NCBI RefSeq assembly: GCF_030269605.1
Contig: NZ_BSTQ01000008.1
Span: 77,601 to 141,600 of the forward strand
Reading direction: 5' to 3'
DNA: 64,000 nucleotides
Origin: Lentzea sp. NBRC 105346
GTDB lineage: Bacteria > Actinomycetota > Actinomycetes > Mycobacteriales > Pseudonocardiaceae
Under the pieces are notes generated by a model. The model saw only the letters and a program-made list of their open reading frames with translations. It was not told the DNA's origin and did not search any database. The translations under genes and the position numbers were made by a program. Positions within the stretch are counted from its first letter, which is position 1. Each line of letters opens with the position of its first letter. This document shows positions 54,319-62,878 of this stretch, piece after piece.

Positions 54319-54993
54319 ATGAGCAGCCCGTACGGACCGTCCGGAGGGAACGATCCGCAGCAGCAGTGGGGCCAGCAGCCCTACGGTGGCGGCTACCCGA
54401 CCGGCACCCCGTCCGGTGGGTTCCCGGCTCAGAACCCGTACGGCCAGCCACAGCAGCCCCAGCAGCCTGGGCAGCAGCCGTACCCCGGCTACGACCCGAA
54501 CCAGCCGCAGAGCAACCCCTACGGCCAGCCCGCGCAGCAGCCCTACGGTCAGCCCGACCCGTATGGCCAGCAGACGCAGCAGTACGGCGTGCCCGGTCAG
54601 CAGCCGGGTCAGTACGGCCAGCCCGGTCAGTACGGGGCGCCCGGTCAGTTCGGCGCGCCGCCCGCCCAGAAGAAGTCCAGCGCGATGATCTGGGTGATCG
54701 CCGTCGTCGTCGTGCTGGTCGTCGGCGCGGTGCTCTTCACCGGCTTCGTGTCGCCCGCGTTCTTCAAGAAGAAGATCTTCGACAACACCGCCGTGCAGAA
54801 CGGCATCGTGAAGATCCTCAAGGACGAGTACAAGATCTCGGACGTCGGCAGCGCCAACTGCACCGGTGAGAACCAGGTCAAGCCGAACACCTCGTTCACC
54901 TGCAAGGTGCAGGTCGGCGGCAAGGACAAGACGGTCAAGATCACGGTCAAGACCGAGGACGGCGAGTACGAGGTCGGTCAGCCCACCGGCTGA
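54319..54993 (+). CDS. DUF4333 membrane protein with Gln/Pro-rich tail (Rv2091c-like)
   Basis: This 224-residue protein has residues 1-115 made of PYGQ/QQP-type repeats and one helix (AMIWVIAVVVVLVVGAVLF). A C-terminal DUF4333 domain follows, with FKKKIFDNTAVQNGIVKILKDEYKISDVGSANC and FTCKVQVGGKDKTVKITVKTEDGEYEV and its two Cys. Its place after helY matches Rv2091c. The tail composition is shared with the three proteins at 9.8-13.3 kb, but the outer domain is different. Function unknown. Confidence 0.85.
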   Translation: MSSPYGPSGGNDPQQQWGQQPYGGGYPTGTPSGGFPAQNPYGQPQQPQQPGQQPYPGYDPNQPQSNPYGQPAQQPYGQPDPYGQQTQQYGVPGQQPGQYGQPGQYGAPGQFGAPPAQKKSSAMIWVIAVVVVLVVGAVLFTGFVSPAFFKKKIFDNTAVQNGIVKILKDEYKISDVGSANCTGENQVKPNTSFTCKVQVGGKDKTVKITVKTEDGEYEVGQPTG

Positions 54994-55047
54994 CATGTGA
55001 CGGTAAGTCGGTCGCGTCCGCGTCCCTCCCGAGAGAGGATCGCGGGC

Positions 55048-56211
55048 GTGACCGAGATCCGCGTTCTCGACGAGACCCAGTACCGCGCCCACCACACGCT
55101 GTTCCGCGGCACGCTGCACTACGCGCCCGCGCCGGACGAGCTGTGGGAGGTCGTGCGCAAGTCGTACGAGCCGGGGCGCGCGCTGGGCGCGTTCGCCGAC
55201 GGCGACCTGGTCGGCGCGGTCCAGACGTTCCCCTCCAGCCTGGTGGTGCCCGGTGGCGCCGTTGTGCCGCACGCGGCGGTGAGTCGCGTGGGCGTGCGGG
55301 CCGACCACACACGGCGCGGTGTGCTGAGCGCGTTGAAACGAGCCCAGCTGGAGGGACTCAGCGAGCCGGTCGCCACGCTGCGCGCCTCCGAGGGCCTGAT
55401 CTACGGCCGCTACGGCTACGGCGTCGCCACCCGCGGCCGGACCGTCCGGATCCAGCGTGCGCGGGCGTCCGTGCCCGGCGACCCGGTGGGGCGGGTGCGG
55501 CTGATCGACCGCGACGGCGCGGCGAAGCTGCTGCCCGAGATCTACGACCGCATCGGCCTGACGCGGCCGGGTGCCATCGGGCGCTGGGCGGGGTGGTGGG
55601 AGATGAACATCCGTGGCGCCAAGCCGGACGAGCAGTTCGCCTACGCCGTCCACAGTGGACCGGACGGGGACGACGGGTTCGTCATCTACAAGGTGGAGCA
55701 CAAGGAGAACTCGAAGCTGCTGCAGGTGTACGACCTCATCGCGCCGACGTCCGGCGCGTGGGCAGACCTGTGGCGGTTCCTGGTCGGCGTCGACCTGGTC
55801 GACGAGATCGAGGCGTGGCTGCGGCCCCTCGACGAACCGCTCGAGTTCCTGTTCGCCGAGCCCCGTACGGCCCGCACGACCGAGGTCGAGGACGAGACGT
55901 GGCTGCGGCTGGTCGACGTGCCGCGCATGCTCGCGGAGCGCACCTACGGCGATGGCGACCCGGTCGTGCTCGGCGTGACGGACCGGCTGATCCCGGCGAA
56001 CGCCGGGTCGTACCTGATCACCCCGGACGGCGCGACGCGCACCGACCTGTCACCCGACATCGAGCTCACCGTCGACCTGCTGGGCGCGGCCTACCTGGGT
56101 GGCGTGACGTTCACGCAGCTGGCCGCGGCGAACCGGATCTCCGGCGCGACGGCGAACGCCGACCGGCTCTTCGCGATCTCGCAGTCGCCCTGGTGCGGCA
56201 CGTACTTCTGA
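55048..56211 (+). CDS. Eis-family GNAT N-acetyltransferase
   Basis: This 387-residue protein has a tandem GNAT and sterol-carrier-like architecture as in Eis. The acetyl-CoA loop is VSRVGVRADHTRRGVLSALKRAQLEGL (about residues 75-101). A central second GNAT-like fold and a C-terminal SCP2-like domain follow, and it ends GTYF with the Phe carboxylate used as catalytic base in Eis. Eis enzymes acetylate aminoglycosides and lysine side chains. GTG 55048 has GAGAGAGGA upstream. It stands alone between the DUF4333 gene and the convergent amidohydrolase, whose stop directly abuts. Confidence 0.9.
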   Translation: MTEIRVLDETQYRAHHTLFRGTLHYAPAPDELWEVVRKSYEPGRALGAFADGDLVGAVQTFPSSLVVPGGAVVPHAAVSRVGVRADHTRRGVLSALKRAQLEGLSEPVATLRASEGLIYGRYGYGVATRGRTVRIQRARASVPGDPVGRVRLIDRDGAAKLLPEIYDRIGLTRPGAIGRWAGWWEMNIRGAKPDEQFAYAVHSGPDGDDGFVIYKVEHKENSKLLQVYDLIAPTSGAWADLWRFLVGVDLVDEIEAWLRPLDEPLEFLFAEPRTARTTEVEDETWLRLVDVPRMLAERTYGDGDPVVLGVTDRLIPANAGSYLITPDGATRTDLSPDIELTVDLLGAAYLGGVTFTQLAAANRISGATANADRLFAISQSPWCGTYF

Positions 56212-57309
56212 TCAGCGGATTCGTTGTCCGGCGCGGAACACGGCGTGGACGCCGGTCAGTGCTTGGAGGTCGGCCACCGGGTTTCCGGACACGGCGAGCA
56301 GGTCGGCGTCGTACCCCGGCGCGATCCGGCCTTTGCGGTGGCCGACTCCGCACGATTGGGCCGCGAGGCTGGTGACCGCCTTGAGCCCGGCTGTTGGGGT
56401 GGACTCGGTGAAGCTCACGAACTCGGGCACGACCAGGGGCAGGACGTCGTGCGGTTTCCGGGCTGTGATGCCGGCGTCGGACGAGCACACCAGGCGAACG
56501 CCGTCGCGGTGCATGCGCGCGTACATGGCCCGGATCGCGTCGGCCCGTGGCGATGGCGGCGTCCGGCCGACCGTCACCCCGACGAAGATCCCCGCCTCGG
56601 CGATCGCGGCGACGGTAGTCCAGTCGGGCTCGGCACCGATGAACGTGCAGTGCTCGATGCCGTCCACCCCGGCGCGTACGGCGTCCGCGATCCCTTGGGC
56701 GCCGTGGGCGTGGGCGGTGACCCGTATCCCCGCGTCGTGGGCGGTGTCGACGATGACGCGCAGCTCGTCCAGGGTGAACTGCGATTCCTGCATCGAACTG
56801 CCGGGCGTGACGCTGCCGCCGGTCGCCATCACCTTGATCACGTCGACCTGGCGTTCCACCCGTTCCCGCACCGCTGCACGCACGTCGGTGGTCGCGCCGC
56901 CGAGGAACCAGCAGTGGCCGCCGGGCGTGGTGATCGGCGGTCCGGACACGAGCAGTTCCGGACCGTCCTGTTCCGCCCGCAGCGTGAGGCCGAGGTAGTT
57001 CCGATCGCCCAGATCGCGAACGGTGGTGATTCCCGCGCGCAGGGCCTGCTGGGCGTGCGTCCGCATGCGTTTGAGCAGCGCTTCGTCGTCGTCCGTGGTC
57101 AGCTGTTCGATGTCCAACGGCGGCCGGAAGGCCAGGTGGCTGTGGGCGTCGACCAACCCCGGCAGCAGCGTCACGTCGCCGAGGTCGGTCACGGGCCCAG
57201 GCGCGTCGGGGGTCACCGAGACGATGCGCCCGTCCTCAATGAACACCATCACGCGCCGGTCGACCAGCGTCTCGCCGTCGAACAGGCGGCGGGCGGCGAT
57301 CGCGATCAG
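56212..57309 (-). CDS. Amidohydrolase-family metal-dependent hydrolase, probable CTG start
   Basis: This amidohydrolase of about 365 residues resembles the Xaa-Pro dipeptidase/prolidase-like group: LLPGLVDAHSHLAF (HxH metal ligands), VIKVMATGGS (Lys ligand), HAHGAQG and IEHCTF (His ligands), and CSSDAGI (Asp). The first ATG/GTG/TTG in frame is GTG 57252, but the family's N-terminal strand, LIAIAARRLFDGETLVDRR, is encoded just before it. CTG 57309 overlaps the exonuclease stop as CTGA, exactly like the ATGA, GTGA and TTGA overlaps elsewhere here. I therefore propose CTG as the start. Substrate unknown. Confidence 0.8.
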   Translation of the reverse strand: MIAIAARRLFDGETLVDRRVMVFIEDGRIVSVTPDAPGPVTDLGDVTLLPGLVDAHSHLAFRPPLDIEQLTTDDDEALLKRMRTHAQQALRAGITTVRDLGDRNYLGLTLRAEQDGPELLVSGPPITTPGGHCWFLGGATTDVRAAVRERVERQVDVIKVMATGGSVTPGSSMQESQFTLDELRVIVDTAHDAGIRVTAHAHGAQGIADAVRAGVDGIEHCTFIGAEPDWTTVAAIAEAGIFVGVTVGRTPPSPRADAIRAMYARMHRDGVRLVCSSDAGITARKPHDVLPLVVPEFVSFTESTPTAGLKAVTSLAAQSCGVGHRKGRIAPGYDADLLAVSGNPVADLQALTGVHAVFRAGQRIR

Positions 57310-58247
57310 CGGCGTTCCATGGCGTTGATCAGGCGGGGCACCGAGCTGCCCAGGCCCCAGCGTTCGGTCAGCTCCTTGAGCCGGACCGGGTCGGCGGGCG
57401 CCGACGGCACGGCGTCGTCGCGGTCGAGGATCACCGGGGCGTCCAGCGCCGTGCGGACGACCGTGGGCGCGACGGCGAGGTAGGCCTCGGCGGCCAGCAG
57501 GCTGGTGCGCGCGCGGGCGGTGAGCTTGCGGTCACGCGGGTCGTTGACCGCGGCCAGCAGCGCGTCCAGCGAGCCGAACTCGGTGATCAGCTTCGCGGCG
57601 GTCTTCTCGCCGATGCCCGCCACGCCCGGCAGGCCGTCGGAGGGGTCGCCGCGCAGCACGGCCATGTCGGCGTAGGCGGAACCGGCGGTCGCGACCGGCA
57701 GCGAGTACTTCGCGGCCAGCTCGACGGGGCCGAGCTCCTCCAGCTTGTTCCAGCCGCGCCCGACGTAGAGCACGCGCACCGGCGTCGGCTCGTCGCGGAC
57801 CACCTGGAACATGTCGCGGTCGCCGGTGACGACCTCGACGGCCGAGCGGGTCTCGCGGTGCGCGAGCGCGCCGATCACGTCGTCGGCCTCGTAACCGGCG
57901 GCCTCGGCGGTGCAGATGCCCGCGGCGTCCAGCACGTCGAGGATGATCGGGATCTGCGGCGTCAGCGTGTCCGGCACCTCTTCGGAGCCGTCGGCGGCCA
58001 CCACGTCGACCCGCTGCGCCTTGTAGGACGGCAGCAGCGCGACCCGGAACTCGGGTCGCCAGTCCGCGTCGAGACACGCGACCAGGCGCGCGGCCTTGCG
58101 GTCGGTGATGACGCGGGCGATCGTGTCGACGAAGCCGCGCACGGCGTTGATCGGCGTCCCGTCGGGCGCGGTCATCGAGTCCGGCAGCGCGTAGTACGAC
58201 CGGAAGTACAAACTCGCGGAGTCCAGCAGCACCAGGGGAGAGCTCAC
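57306..58247 (-). CDS. 5'-3' exonuclease (Rv2090-like, PIN/FEN type)
   Basis: This 313-residue stand-alone homologue of the 5'-nuclease domain of DNA polymerase I has acidic metal sites in LVLLDSASLYFRSYYALPD, ACLDADWRPEFR, AAGYEADDVIGALA and VTGDRDMFQVV. The H3TH DNA-binding motif is GVAGIGEKTAAKLITEFGSLD. It trims flaps and RNA primers. It is the counterpart of Rv2090, opposite in direction to its neighbours as there. GTG 58247. Its stop overlaps the probable CTG start of the amidohydrolase. Confidence 0.93.
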   Translation of the reverse strand: MSSPLVLLDSASLYFRSYYALPDSMTAPDGTPINAVRGFVDTIARVITDRKAARLVACLDADWRPEFRVALLPSYKAQRVDVVAADGSEEVPDTLTPQIPIILDVLDAAGICTAEAAGYEADDVIGALAHRETRSAVEVVTGDRDMFQVVRDEPTPVRVLYVGRGWNKLEELGPVELAAKYSLPVATAGSAYADMAVLRGDPSDGLPGVAGIGEKTAAKLITEFGSLDALLAAVNDPRDRKLTARARTSLLAAEAYLAVAPTVVRTALDAPVILDRDDAVPSAPADPVRLKELTERWGLGSSVPRLINAMERR

Positions 58248-58364
58248 CGCGTCAACCTACTAGGCCGTGTCTGTCGGGTCCCGTTCGACAAGAGGCGTGT
58301 CCGACGCCTTCGGGCGCGACTATCGCGAACGTGGGCCGACCAGGCATGGCCTAGGCTCACGACC

Positions 58365-59489
58365 ATGGCAACGATCACCGGACCCATCGACGTGTCTGCC
58401 CTGAAGGCCCGGCTCACCCGCACCACGAATGCGGCCGCCGGCGCCGGAGTCGACGCACTGCTCATCTCGCCCGGTTCGGACCTGCGGTACCTGATCGGCG
58501 CGGGCGGCGAGTCGTTCGAACGGCTCACCTGCCTCGTGCTGCCGGTCGACGGGACGCCGGTGCTGGTCGTGCCGAAGCTGGAGCAGCCCGGCTACGCGGG
58601 CATCCCGACCGACGAGCTGGGCGTCCAGGTCGTCACCTGGGTCGACGGTGAGGACCCGTACGCGCTGGTCCGTTCGGCATTGTCGAACACCGGCCGCGTC
58701 GCGGTCGCGGACATGATGCCCGCGTTGCACAACCTGCGGCTGCGCGAGGCGCTCGGCGGCGAGCAGACGCTGGCCGGGCCGGTCCTGCGCGAGCTGCGCA
58801 TGCGCAAGGACGCCTCCGAGGTGGCGGCGCTGCGCAAGGCGGGCGCGGCGATCGACCGGGTGCACGCCCGGATGGGTGAGTTCCTGCGCGCCGGCCGCAC
58901 CGAGGCCGAGGTCGCGAAGGACATCGCCGCCGCGATCGTCGAGGAGGGCCACACGGTCGCGGACTTCGTGATCGTCGGCTCCGGCCCGAACGGCGCGTCG
59001 CCGCACCACCGCGACTCCGACCGGGTGATCGAGCACGGCGACGTCGTGGTCATCGACATCGGCGGTCCGGTCGCCGAGGGCTACAACTCGGACTCGACCC
59101 GCACCTACGTGCTCGGCGAGCCGAAGTACGACGACGTGTTCAGCACCTACGCGGTGCTGCAGGCCGCGCAGCAGGCGGCCGTCGAGGCGGTCAAGCCGGG
59201 CGTCACGTGCGAGGAGATCGACAATGTCGCACGGTCGATCATCGCCGACGCCGGGTTCGGCGAGTACTTCGTGCACCGCACCGGCCACGGCATCGGCCTG
59301 GACGTGCACGAGGAGCCGTACATCGTGAGCGGCAACGCGTTGCCGCTGGAGCCGGGCATGGCGTTCAGCGTCGAGCCGGGCATCTACCTGCCCGGCCGCT
59401 GGGGCGCGCGGATCGAGGACATCGTGGTCGCGACCGAGACCGGCGTCGAGTCGTTCAACAACCGTCCACACGAGCTGGTGGTGCTTTGA
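58365..59489 (+). CDS. pepE: Xaa-Pro peptidase, M24 family (PepE-like)
   Basis: This 374-residue pita-bread metallopeptidase cleaves dipeptides with C-terminal Pro. A creatinase-like N-terminal domain (residues 1-135) precedes the catalytic half. Metal ligands: Asp in VVVIDIGGPVAEGYNSDSTRT (two), His in HRTGHGIGLDVHEEP, Glu in FSVEPGIYLPG and Glu in GARIEDIV. It matches Rv2089c in place. It carries one complete (58672) and one imperfect (59216) palindrome copy. The Lrp gene overlaps its stop by 4 bp. Confidence 0.93.
   Translation: MATITGPIDVSALKARLTRTTNAAAGAGVDALLISPGSDLRYLIGAGGESFERLTCLVLPVDGTPVLVVPKLEQPGYAGIPTDELGVQVVTWVDGEDPYALVRSALSNTGRVAVADMMPALHNLRLREALGGEQTLAGPVLRELRMRKDASEVAALRKAGAAIDRVHARMGEFLRAGRTEAEVAKDIAAAIVEEGHTVADFVIVGSGPNGASPHHRDSDRVIEHGDVVVIDIGGPVAEGYNSDSTRTYVLGEPKYDDVFSTYAVLQAAQQAAVEAVKPGVTCEEIDNVARSIIADAGFGEYFVHRTGHGIGLDVHEEPYIVSGNALPLEPGMAFSVEPGIYLPGRWGARIEDIVVATETGVESFNNRPHELVVL
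58672..58688. repeat. Dispersed 17-bp palindrome, GTTCGGCATTGTCGAAC
   Basis: Complete copy with one G/A change, in pepE, read as Arg-Ser-Ala-Leu-Ser-Asn-Thr. An imperfect copy, GATCGACAATGTCGCAC, is at 59216-59232 in the same gene. Confidence 0.85.
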
Positions 59490-59932
59490 GCCTGGAGCCG
59501 ATCGACCGCGCCATCCTCAAGGAGCTGGCCGCCGACGGGCGGTGCAGCTTCACCGACCTCGCCGAGCGGGTCGGGCTGAGCGTCTCCGCGGTGCACCAGC
59601 GGGTGAAGCGCCTGGAGCAGCGCGGCGTGCTGAAGGGCTACGCCGCGCGGCTCGACGGGGACGAGATCGGGCTGCCGCTGACGGCGTTCATCTCGTTGTT
59701 CCCGATCGACCCGGCGGCGCCGGACGACTACCCGAAGCGGCTGGAGCACCTGCCGCAGATCGAGGCGTGCTACTCGGTCGCGGGGGATGCGTCGTACGTG
59801 CTGCGGGTGCGGGTCGCGTCGCCTGCCGCGCTGGAGGATCTGTTGCGGCAGATCCGGGAGTCGGCGCACGTGTCGACGCGCACGACGGTGGTGTTGTCGA
59901 CGCCGTATGAGGATCGGCCGCCTGCTGTTTAG
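59486..59932 (+). CDS. Lrp/AsnC-family transcriptional regulator
   Basis: This 148-residue protein has an N-terminal helix-turn-helix (DRAILKELAADGRCSFTDLAERVGLSVSAVHQRVKRLEQRGVL) and a C-terminal RAM domain (LEHLPQIEACYSVAGDASYVLRVRVAS) for amino-acid binding. The TTG start overlaps the pepE stop as TTGA, so it is translated with the peptidase; it may tune peptidase expression to amino-acid supply. That link is inference from context. Confidence 0.92.
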   Translation: MSLEPIDRAILKELAADGRCSFTDLAERVGLSVSAVHQRVKRLEQRGVLKGYAARLDGDEIGLPLTAFISLFPIDPAAPDDYPKRLEHLPQIEACYSVAGDASYVLRVRVASPAALEDLLRQIRESAHVSTRTTVVLSTPYEDRPPAV

Positions 59933-60041
59933 CCAGCTCGTCCTCGCTCGCCACCGGCTGGGAATGAGCGACGCCGTCGCGGCACGGGAGTACGCGTGGA
60001 TCCGGCGGGCGCTGCTGCCCAGAATCGGTCCTGATCATCCG

Positions 60042-60485
60042 CTAGTGCAGGCGGGCGAAGACCCGCGCGAACTCGGTGTAGGTTTCGGCCGGCGCGAACA
60101 TCAGCGCCGAGACCAGCACGAACGCACCCGCGCCGCGCACCCACCAGTTGCGCGCCCACAGCGCGGCCACGACCGCGTACGAGATGCCGGTGAGCACGAA
60201 GCCGGCGAGCTGCGGCGCGTGCCAGTCGTCGGCCAGAGTCATGACGAAGATCGTGCCCACGACGCCCAGCAGCCCGACGGTGACACCCCACGCGATCCGC
60301 TCGTACCACCGCCCATCCCACACGGCGAGGCCGAGCAGCACGTACAACGCGACCACGACACCGGTCAGCACGGCGACACCGCCCGCCGACTTGGCCGCGA
60401 AGAACAGGAACATCAGAATTCCGAGGCCGAGGAAAGCCAGCACGCCCCCCAGCCAGGCCATACCGACCTGAAGCGCGATCTTCAC
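60042..60485 (-). CDS. Small multi-pass membrane protein
   Basis: This 147-residue protein has five hydrophobic segments (MAWLGGVLAFLGLGILMFLFF, VAVLTGVVVALYVLLGLAVW, IAWGVTVGLLGVVGTIFVM, APQLAGFVLTGISYAVVAALW and GAGAFVLVSALMFAP). GTG 60485 is taken as start. No family recognised, no charged functional motif. It diverges from the GlxA-type regulator. Confidence 0.65.
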   Translation of the reverse strand: MKIALQVGMAWLGGVLAFLGLGILMFLFFAAKSAGGVAVLTGVVVALYVLLGLAVWDGRWYERIAWGVTVGLLGVVGTIFVMTLADDWHAPQLAGFVLTGISYAVVAALWARNWWVRGAGAFVLVSALMFAPAETYTEFARVFARLH

Positions 60486-60624
60486 GGCGGCCAGTGTGGA
60501 CGGTCCGGGCCGCCGTTGTTCGCGGAACGGCGAAAGTGGGTCGCCAGCCGTCTTCGAACCGCATGGCCGAATCCGTGGGAACCATGTCGTTGCCGCCATC
60601 AGGATCTTGCTGGACTCTGGAGGC

Positions 60625-61587
60625 GTGGGGAAGGAACGGGAGATCGTCCTCGTCGGGTACGACGACGCGGCGATGCTGGACCTGGCTGGGCCGATCGAGG
60701 CTTTCACGTACGCGAACTACGCCGGTGAGCGGCGCTATCGGGTGACGGTCGCGTCGCTCGGGGGCGAGTCGATCACGGCGACCGCGGGCGTGACGATCGG
60801 CGTGCACGACGACCTGGCCGCGATCGACCGTCCGATCGACACGGTCATCGTCGTCGGCGGGTGGGGATATCCCGACGTGGCAAAGGATCCGGTGTTCACC
60901 GGGCACCTGCGCCGCGTCGCCACCGGAGCCCGGCGTGTCGCGGGGATCTGCGTCGGCTCGCTCGTGCTCGCCGGCGCCGGGTTGCTGGAGGGGCGCCGCG
61001 CGACCACGCACTGGGCGTTCCTCGACGAGCTGGCCGCGTGCGGCGTTGACGTCGACCGTGACGCGATCTTCGTGTCCGACGGCAACGTCATCACCTCGGC
61101 CGGCGTCACCGCGGGCATCGACCTGGCGCTGGCGATGATCGAACAGGACCACGGCGCGGCGCTGGCCCGCCGCATCGCCCAGTACCTCGTCGTGTTCCTG
61201 CAACGGCCGGGCGGCCAGTCGCAGTTCAGCGTGCGCAGCAGGCTCCAGCCGGTGCGCGACGACGCGCTGCGGGCGTTGCTCGACGCGATCGCCGACGATC
61301 CGGGTCGCGAGTGGACGGTGCCCACGATGGCGCGCCAGGCCGCGATGAGCACGCGTCACTTCGCCCGGATCTTTCCGCGTCACGTGGGACTTTCGCCCGC
61401 GCAGTACGTCGAACGCGCTCGGGTGGAGGCGGCGGCGGAACTGCTGGCCGGTGCCGAATCCCTTGATGTTGTGGCCCGTCGCAGCGGTTTCGGCTCGGCC
61501 GAGACCATGCGCCGCGCCTTCCTTCGCGTGCTCGGCGTCCCGCCGGGCAGTTATCGCGCTCGTTTCCAGACCACGGGGGTTGCCTGA
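60625..61587 (+). CDS. GlxA-family regulator (DJ-1/PfpI domain plus AraC helix-turn-helix)
   Basis: This 320-residue protein has a DJ-1/PfpI-like N-terminal domain (residues 5-190: IVLVGYDDAAMLDLAGPIEAF, VAGICVGSLVLAGAGLLEGRRATTHW with the nucleophile-elbow Cys). A C-terminal AraC module (220-310) shows ARQAAMSTRHFARIFPRHVGLSPAQYVERARVEAAAELL and VARRSGFGSAETMRRAFLRVLGVPPGSYRARF. Such proteins sense a metabolite and activate nearby genes. The start is uncertain: GTG 60625 fits the domain but GGAGG is too close; TTG 60607 is possible. It overlaps the next gene (ATGG/TGATGG). Confidence 0.87.
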   Translation: MGKEREIVLVGYDDAAMLDLAGPIEAFTYANYAGERRYRVTVASLGGESITATAGVTIGVHDDLAAIDRPIDTVIVVGGWGYPDVAKDPVFTGHLRRVATGARRVAGICVGSLVLAGAGLLEGRRATTHWAFLDELAACGVDVDRDAIFVSDGNVITSAGVTAGIDLALAMIEQDHGAALARRIAQYLVVFLQRPGGQSQFSVRSRLQPVRDDALRALLDAIADDPGREWTVPTMARQAAMSTRHFARIFPRHVGLSPAQYVERARVEAAAELLAGAESLDVVARRSGFGSAETMRRAFLRVLGVPPGSYRARFQTTGVA

Positions 61588-62192
61588 TGGACGTCGCCTT
61601 TGTCTTATACCCGAACATGACGGCGCTGGATCTGATCGGCCCGTACGAGGTGCTGTCCGGGATTCCCCTGGTACGGCCCCATTTCGTGGCAGCCTCCAGG
61701 GATCTGGTCCGGGCCGACCAGGGTTTGGTCATGGCTCCTACCACGACGTTCGACGAGCTTCCGGCCGTCGATGTCGTCGTGGTGCCGGGCAGCAGCCACT
61801 GGAAGGAAGCACTGGACGACACCGCGCTGATCTCGTGGTTGCGGGCGGTTCATCAGTCCACCCGCTGGACGACCTCGGTGTGCACGGGGTCGACGTTGCT
61901 CGCGGAGGCCGGCCTGGTCGACATCGCCACAACGCATTGGGCGGTAAGGGATTTCCTGGCGGGACGTGGGGTCGAGGTCAGCACCGACCGCGTCGTGCGC
62001 TCCGGCAAGGTGATCACCGCGGCGGGTGTGTCCGCGGGCATCGACATGGCGTTGCGGCTGGTGGGGCTGGAGTTCGGCGACGCGGTCGCGCAGACCGTGC
62101 AGCTCGCCATCGAGTACGACCCGGAGCCGCCGTACGAGTACTCGGCGATCCCGCCGGAGATCGCCGACGGGGTCAGGTCGCTTATAGGCTGA
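61587..62192 (+). CDS. DJ-1/PfpI-family protein (isonitrile hydratase-like)
   Basis: This 201-residue class I glutamine-amidotransferase-like protein has LYPNMTALDLIGPYEVLSG at the N terminus, TTSVCTGSTLLAEAGLVDIATTHW with the elbow Cys, and VSAGIDMALRLVG. This is the isonitrile hydratase/InhA subgroup; the enzyme function is not certain. Its start is at the last base of the GlxA-type gene's stop, so it is likely coregulated by it. Regulator and enzyme share the same fold, suggesting one came from the other. Confidence 0.85.
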   Translation: MDVAFVLYPNMTALDLIGPYEVLSGIPLVRPHFVAASRDLVRADQGLVMAPTTTFDELPAVDVVVVPGSSHWKEALDDTALISWLRAVHQSTRWTTSVCTGSTLLAEAGLVDIATTHWAVRDFLAGRGVEVSTDRVVRSGKVITAAGVSAGIDMALRLVGLEFGDAVAQTVQLAIEYDPEPPYEYSAIPPEIADGVRSLIG

Positions 62193-62196
62193 TCGC

Positions 62197-62874
62197 ATGG
62201 ATCTCACCACCGCGCACGTCGCGGACGCGTGCCTGCGCGCCGGGATCCCGGTGCGCTGCGCCCCGTCGGCGGTTCAGGCCCTCGACCCCGGGATGCGCGT
62301 CTTCGGCCGCGTCCTGCCCGCCCGCCACTGCGGCAGCGTGGACGTGTTCCTGGAGGCGTTCGAATCTGCTGCTGAAGGGGACGTCCTCGTCGTCGACAAC
62401 GGCGGGCGGACCGACGAGAGCTGCGTCGGCGACCTCGTGGTTTTGGAGGCCGCGGCGGCCGGGCTCGGCGGTGTCGTGATCTGGGGTCTGCATCGCGACA
62501 CCGCGGACATCCGGGCGATCGGCCTGCCGGTGTTCAGCACCGGCTCGATCCCGACCGGTCCGCTGCGGCTGGACGAACGGCCGGAGGGTGCGCTGGCATT
62601 CGCGCAGGTGGGGGAGTGGAGGGTCACGTCCGACGACGTCGTCTTCGGGGACGACGACGGGGTGTTGTTCCTGCCCGCCGCGCAGGTCGACCGGATGCTC
62701 GAGCTGGCCGAGGGGATCCGGGACACCGAGCGCAGGCAGGCCGAGCTGATCCGCGACGGCGAGTCGCTGCGCAGCCAGGTGCGGTTCGACGCCTTCCTGG
62801 CCCGCCGCGAGAAGAACCCCTCGCTGACGTTCCGCGACCACCTGCGTTCGGTCGGCGGCGCGATCGAGGAGTGA
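62197..62874 (+). CDS. RraA-family protein (aldolase-like)
   Basis: This 225-residue RraA/HMG-aldolase fold protein has TAHVADACLRAGI at the N terminus, PARHCGSVDVFLEAFESAAEGDVLVVDNGGRTDESCVGDLVVLEAAAAGLGGVVIWGLHRDTADI (substrate and metal region, G-x-x-R/D pattern) and VFGDDDGVLFLPAAQVD. Members are 4-hydroxy-4-methyl-2-oxoglutarate aldolases, oxaloacetate decarboxylases or RNase E inhibitors. It follows the DJ-1 gene by 4 bp, probably in one operon of three. Confidence 0.85.
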   Translation: MDLTTAHVADACLRAGIPVRCAPSAVQALDPGMRVFGRVLPARHCGSVDVFLEAFESAAEGDVLVVDNGGRTDESCVGDLVVLEAAAAGLGGVVIWGLHRDTADIRAIGLPVFSTGSIPTGPLRLDERPEGALAFAQVGEWRVTSDDVVFGDDDGVLFLPAAQVDRMLELAEGIRDTERRQAELIRDGESLRSQVRFDAFLARREKNPSLTFRDHLRSVGGAIEE

Positions 62875-62878
62875 CGGG

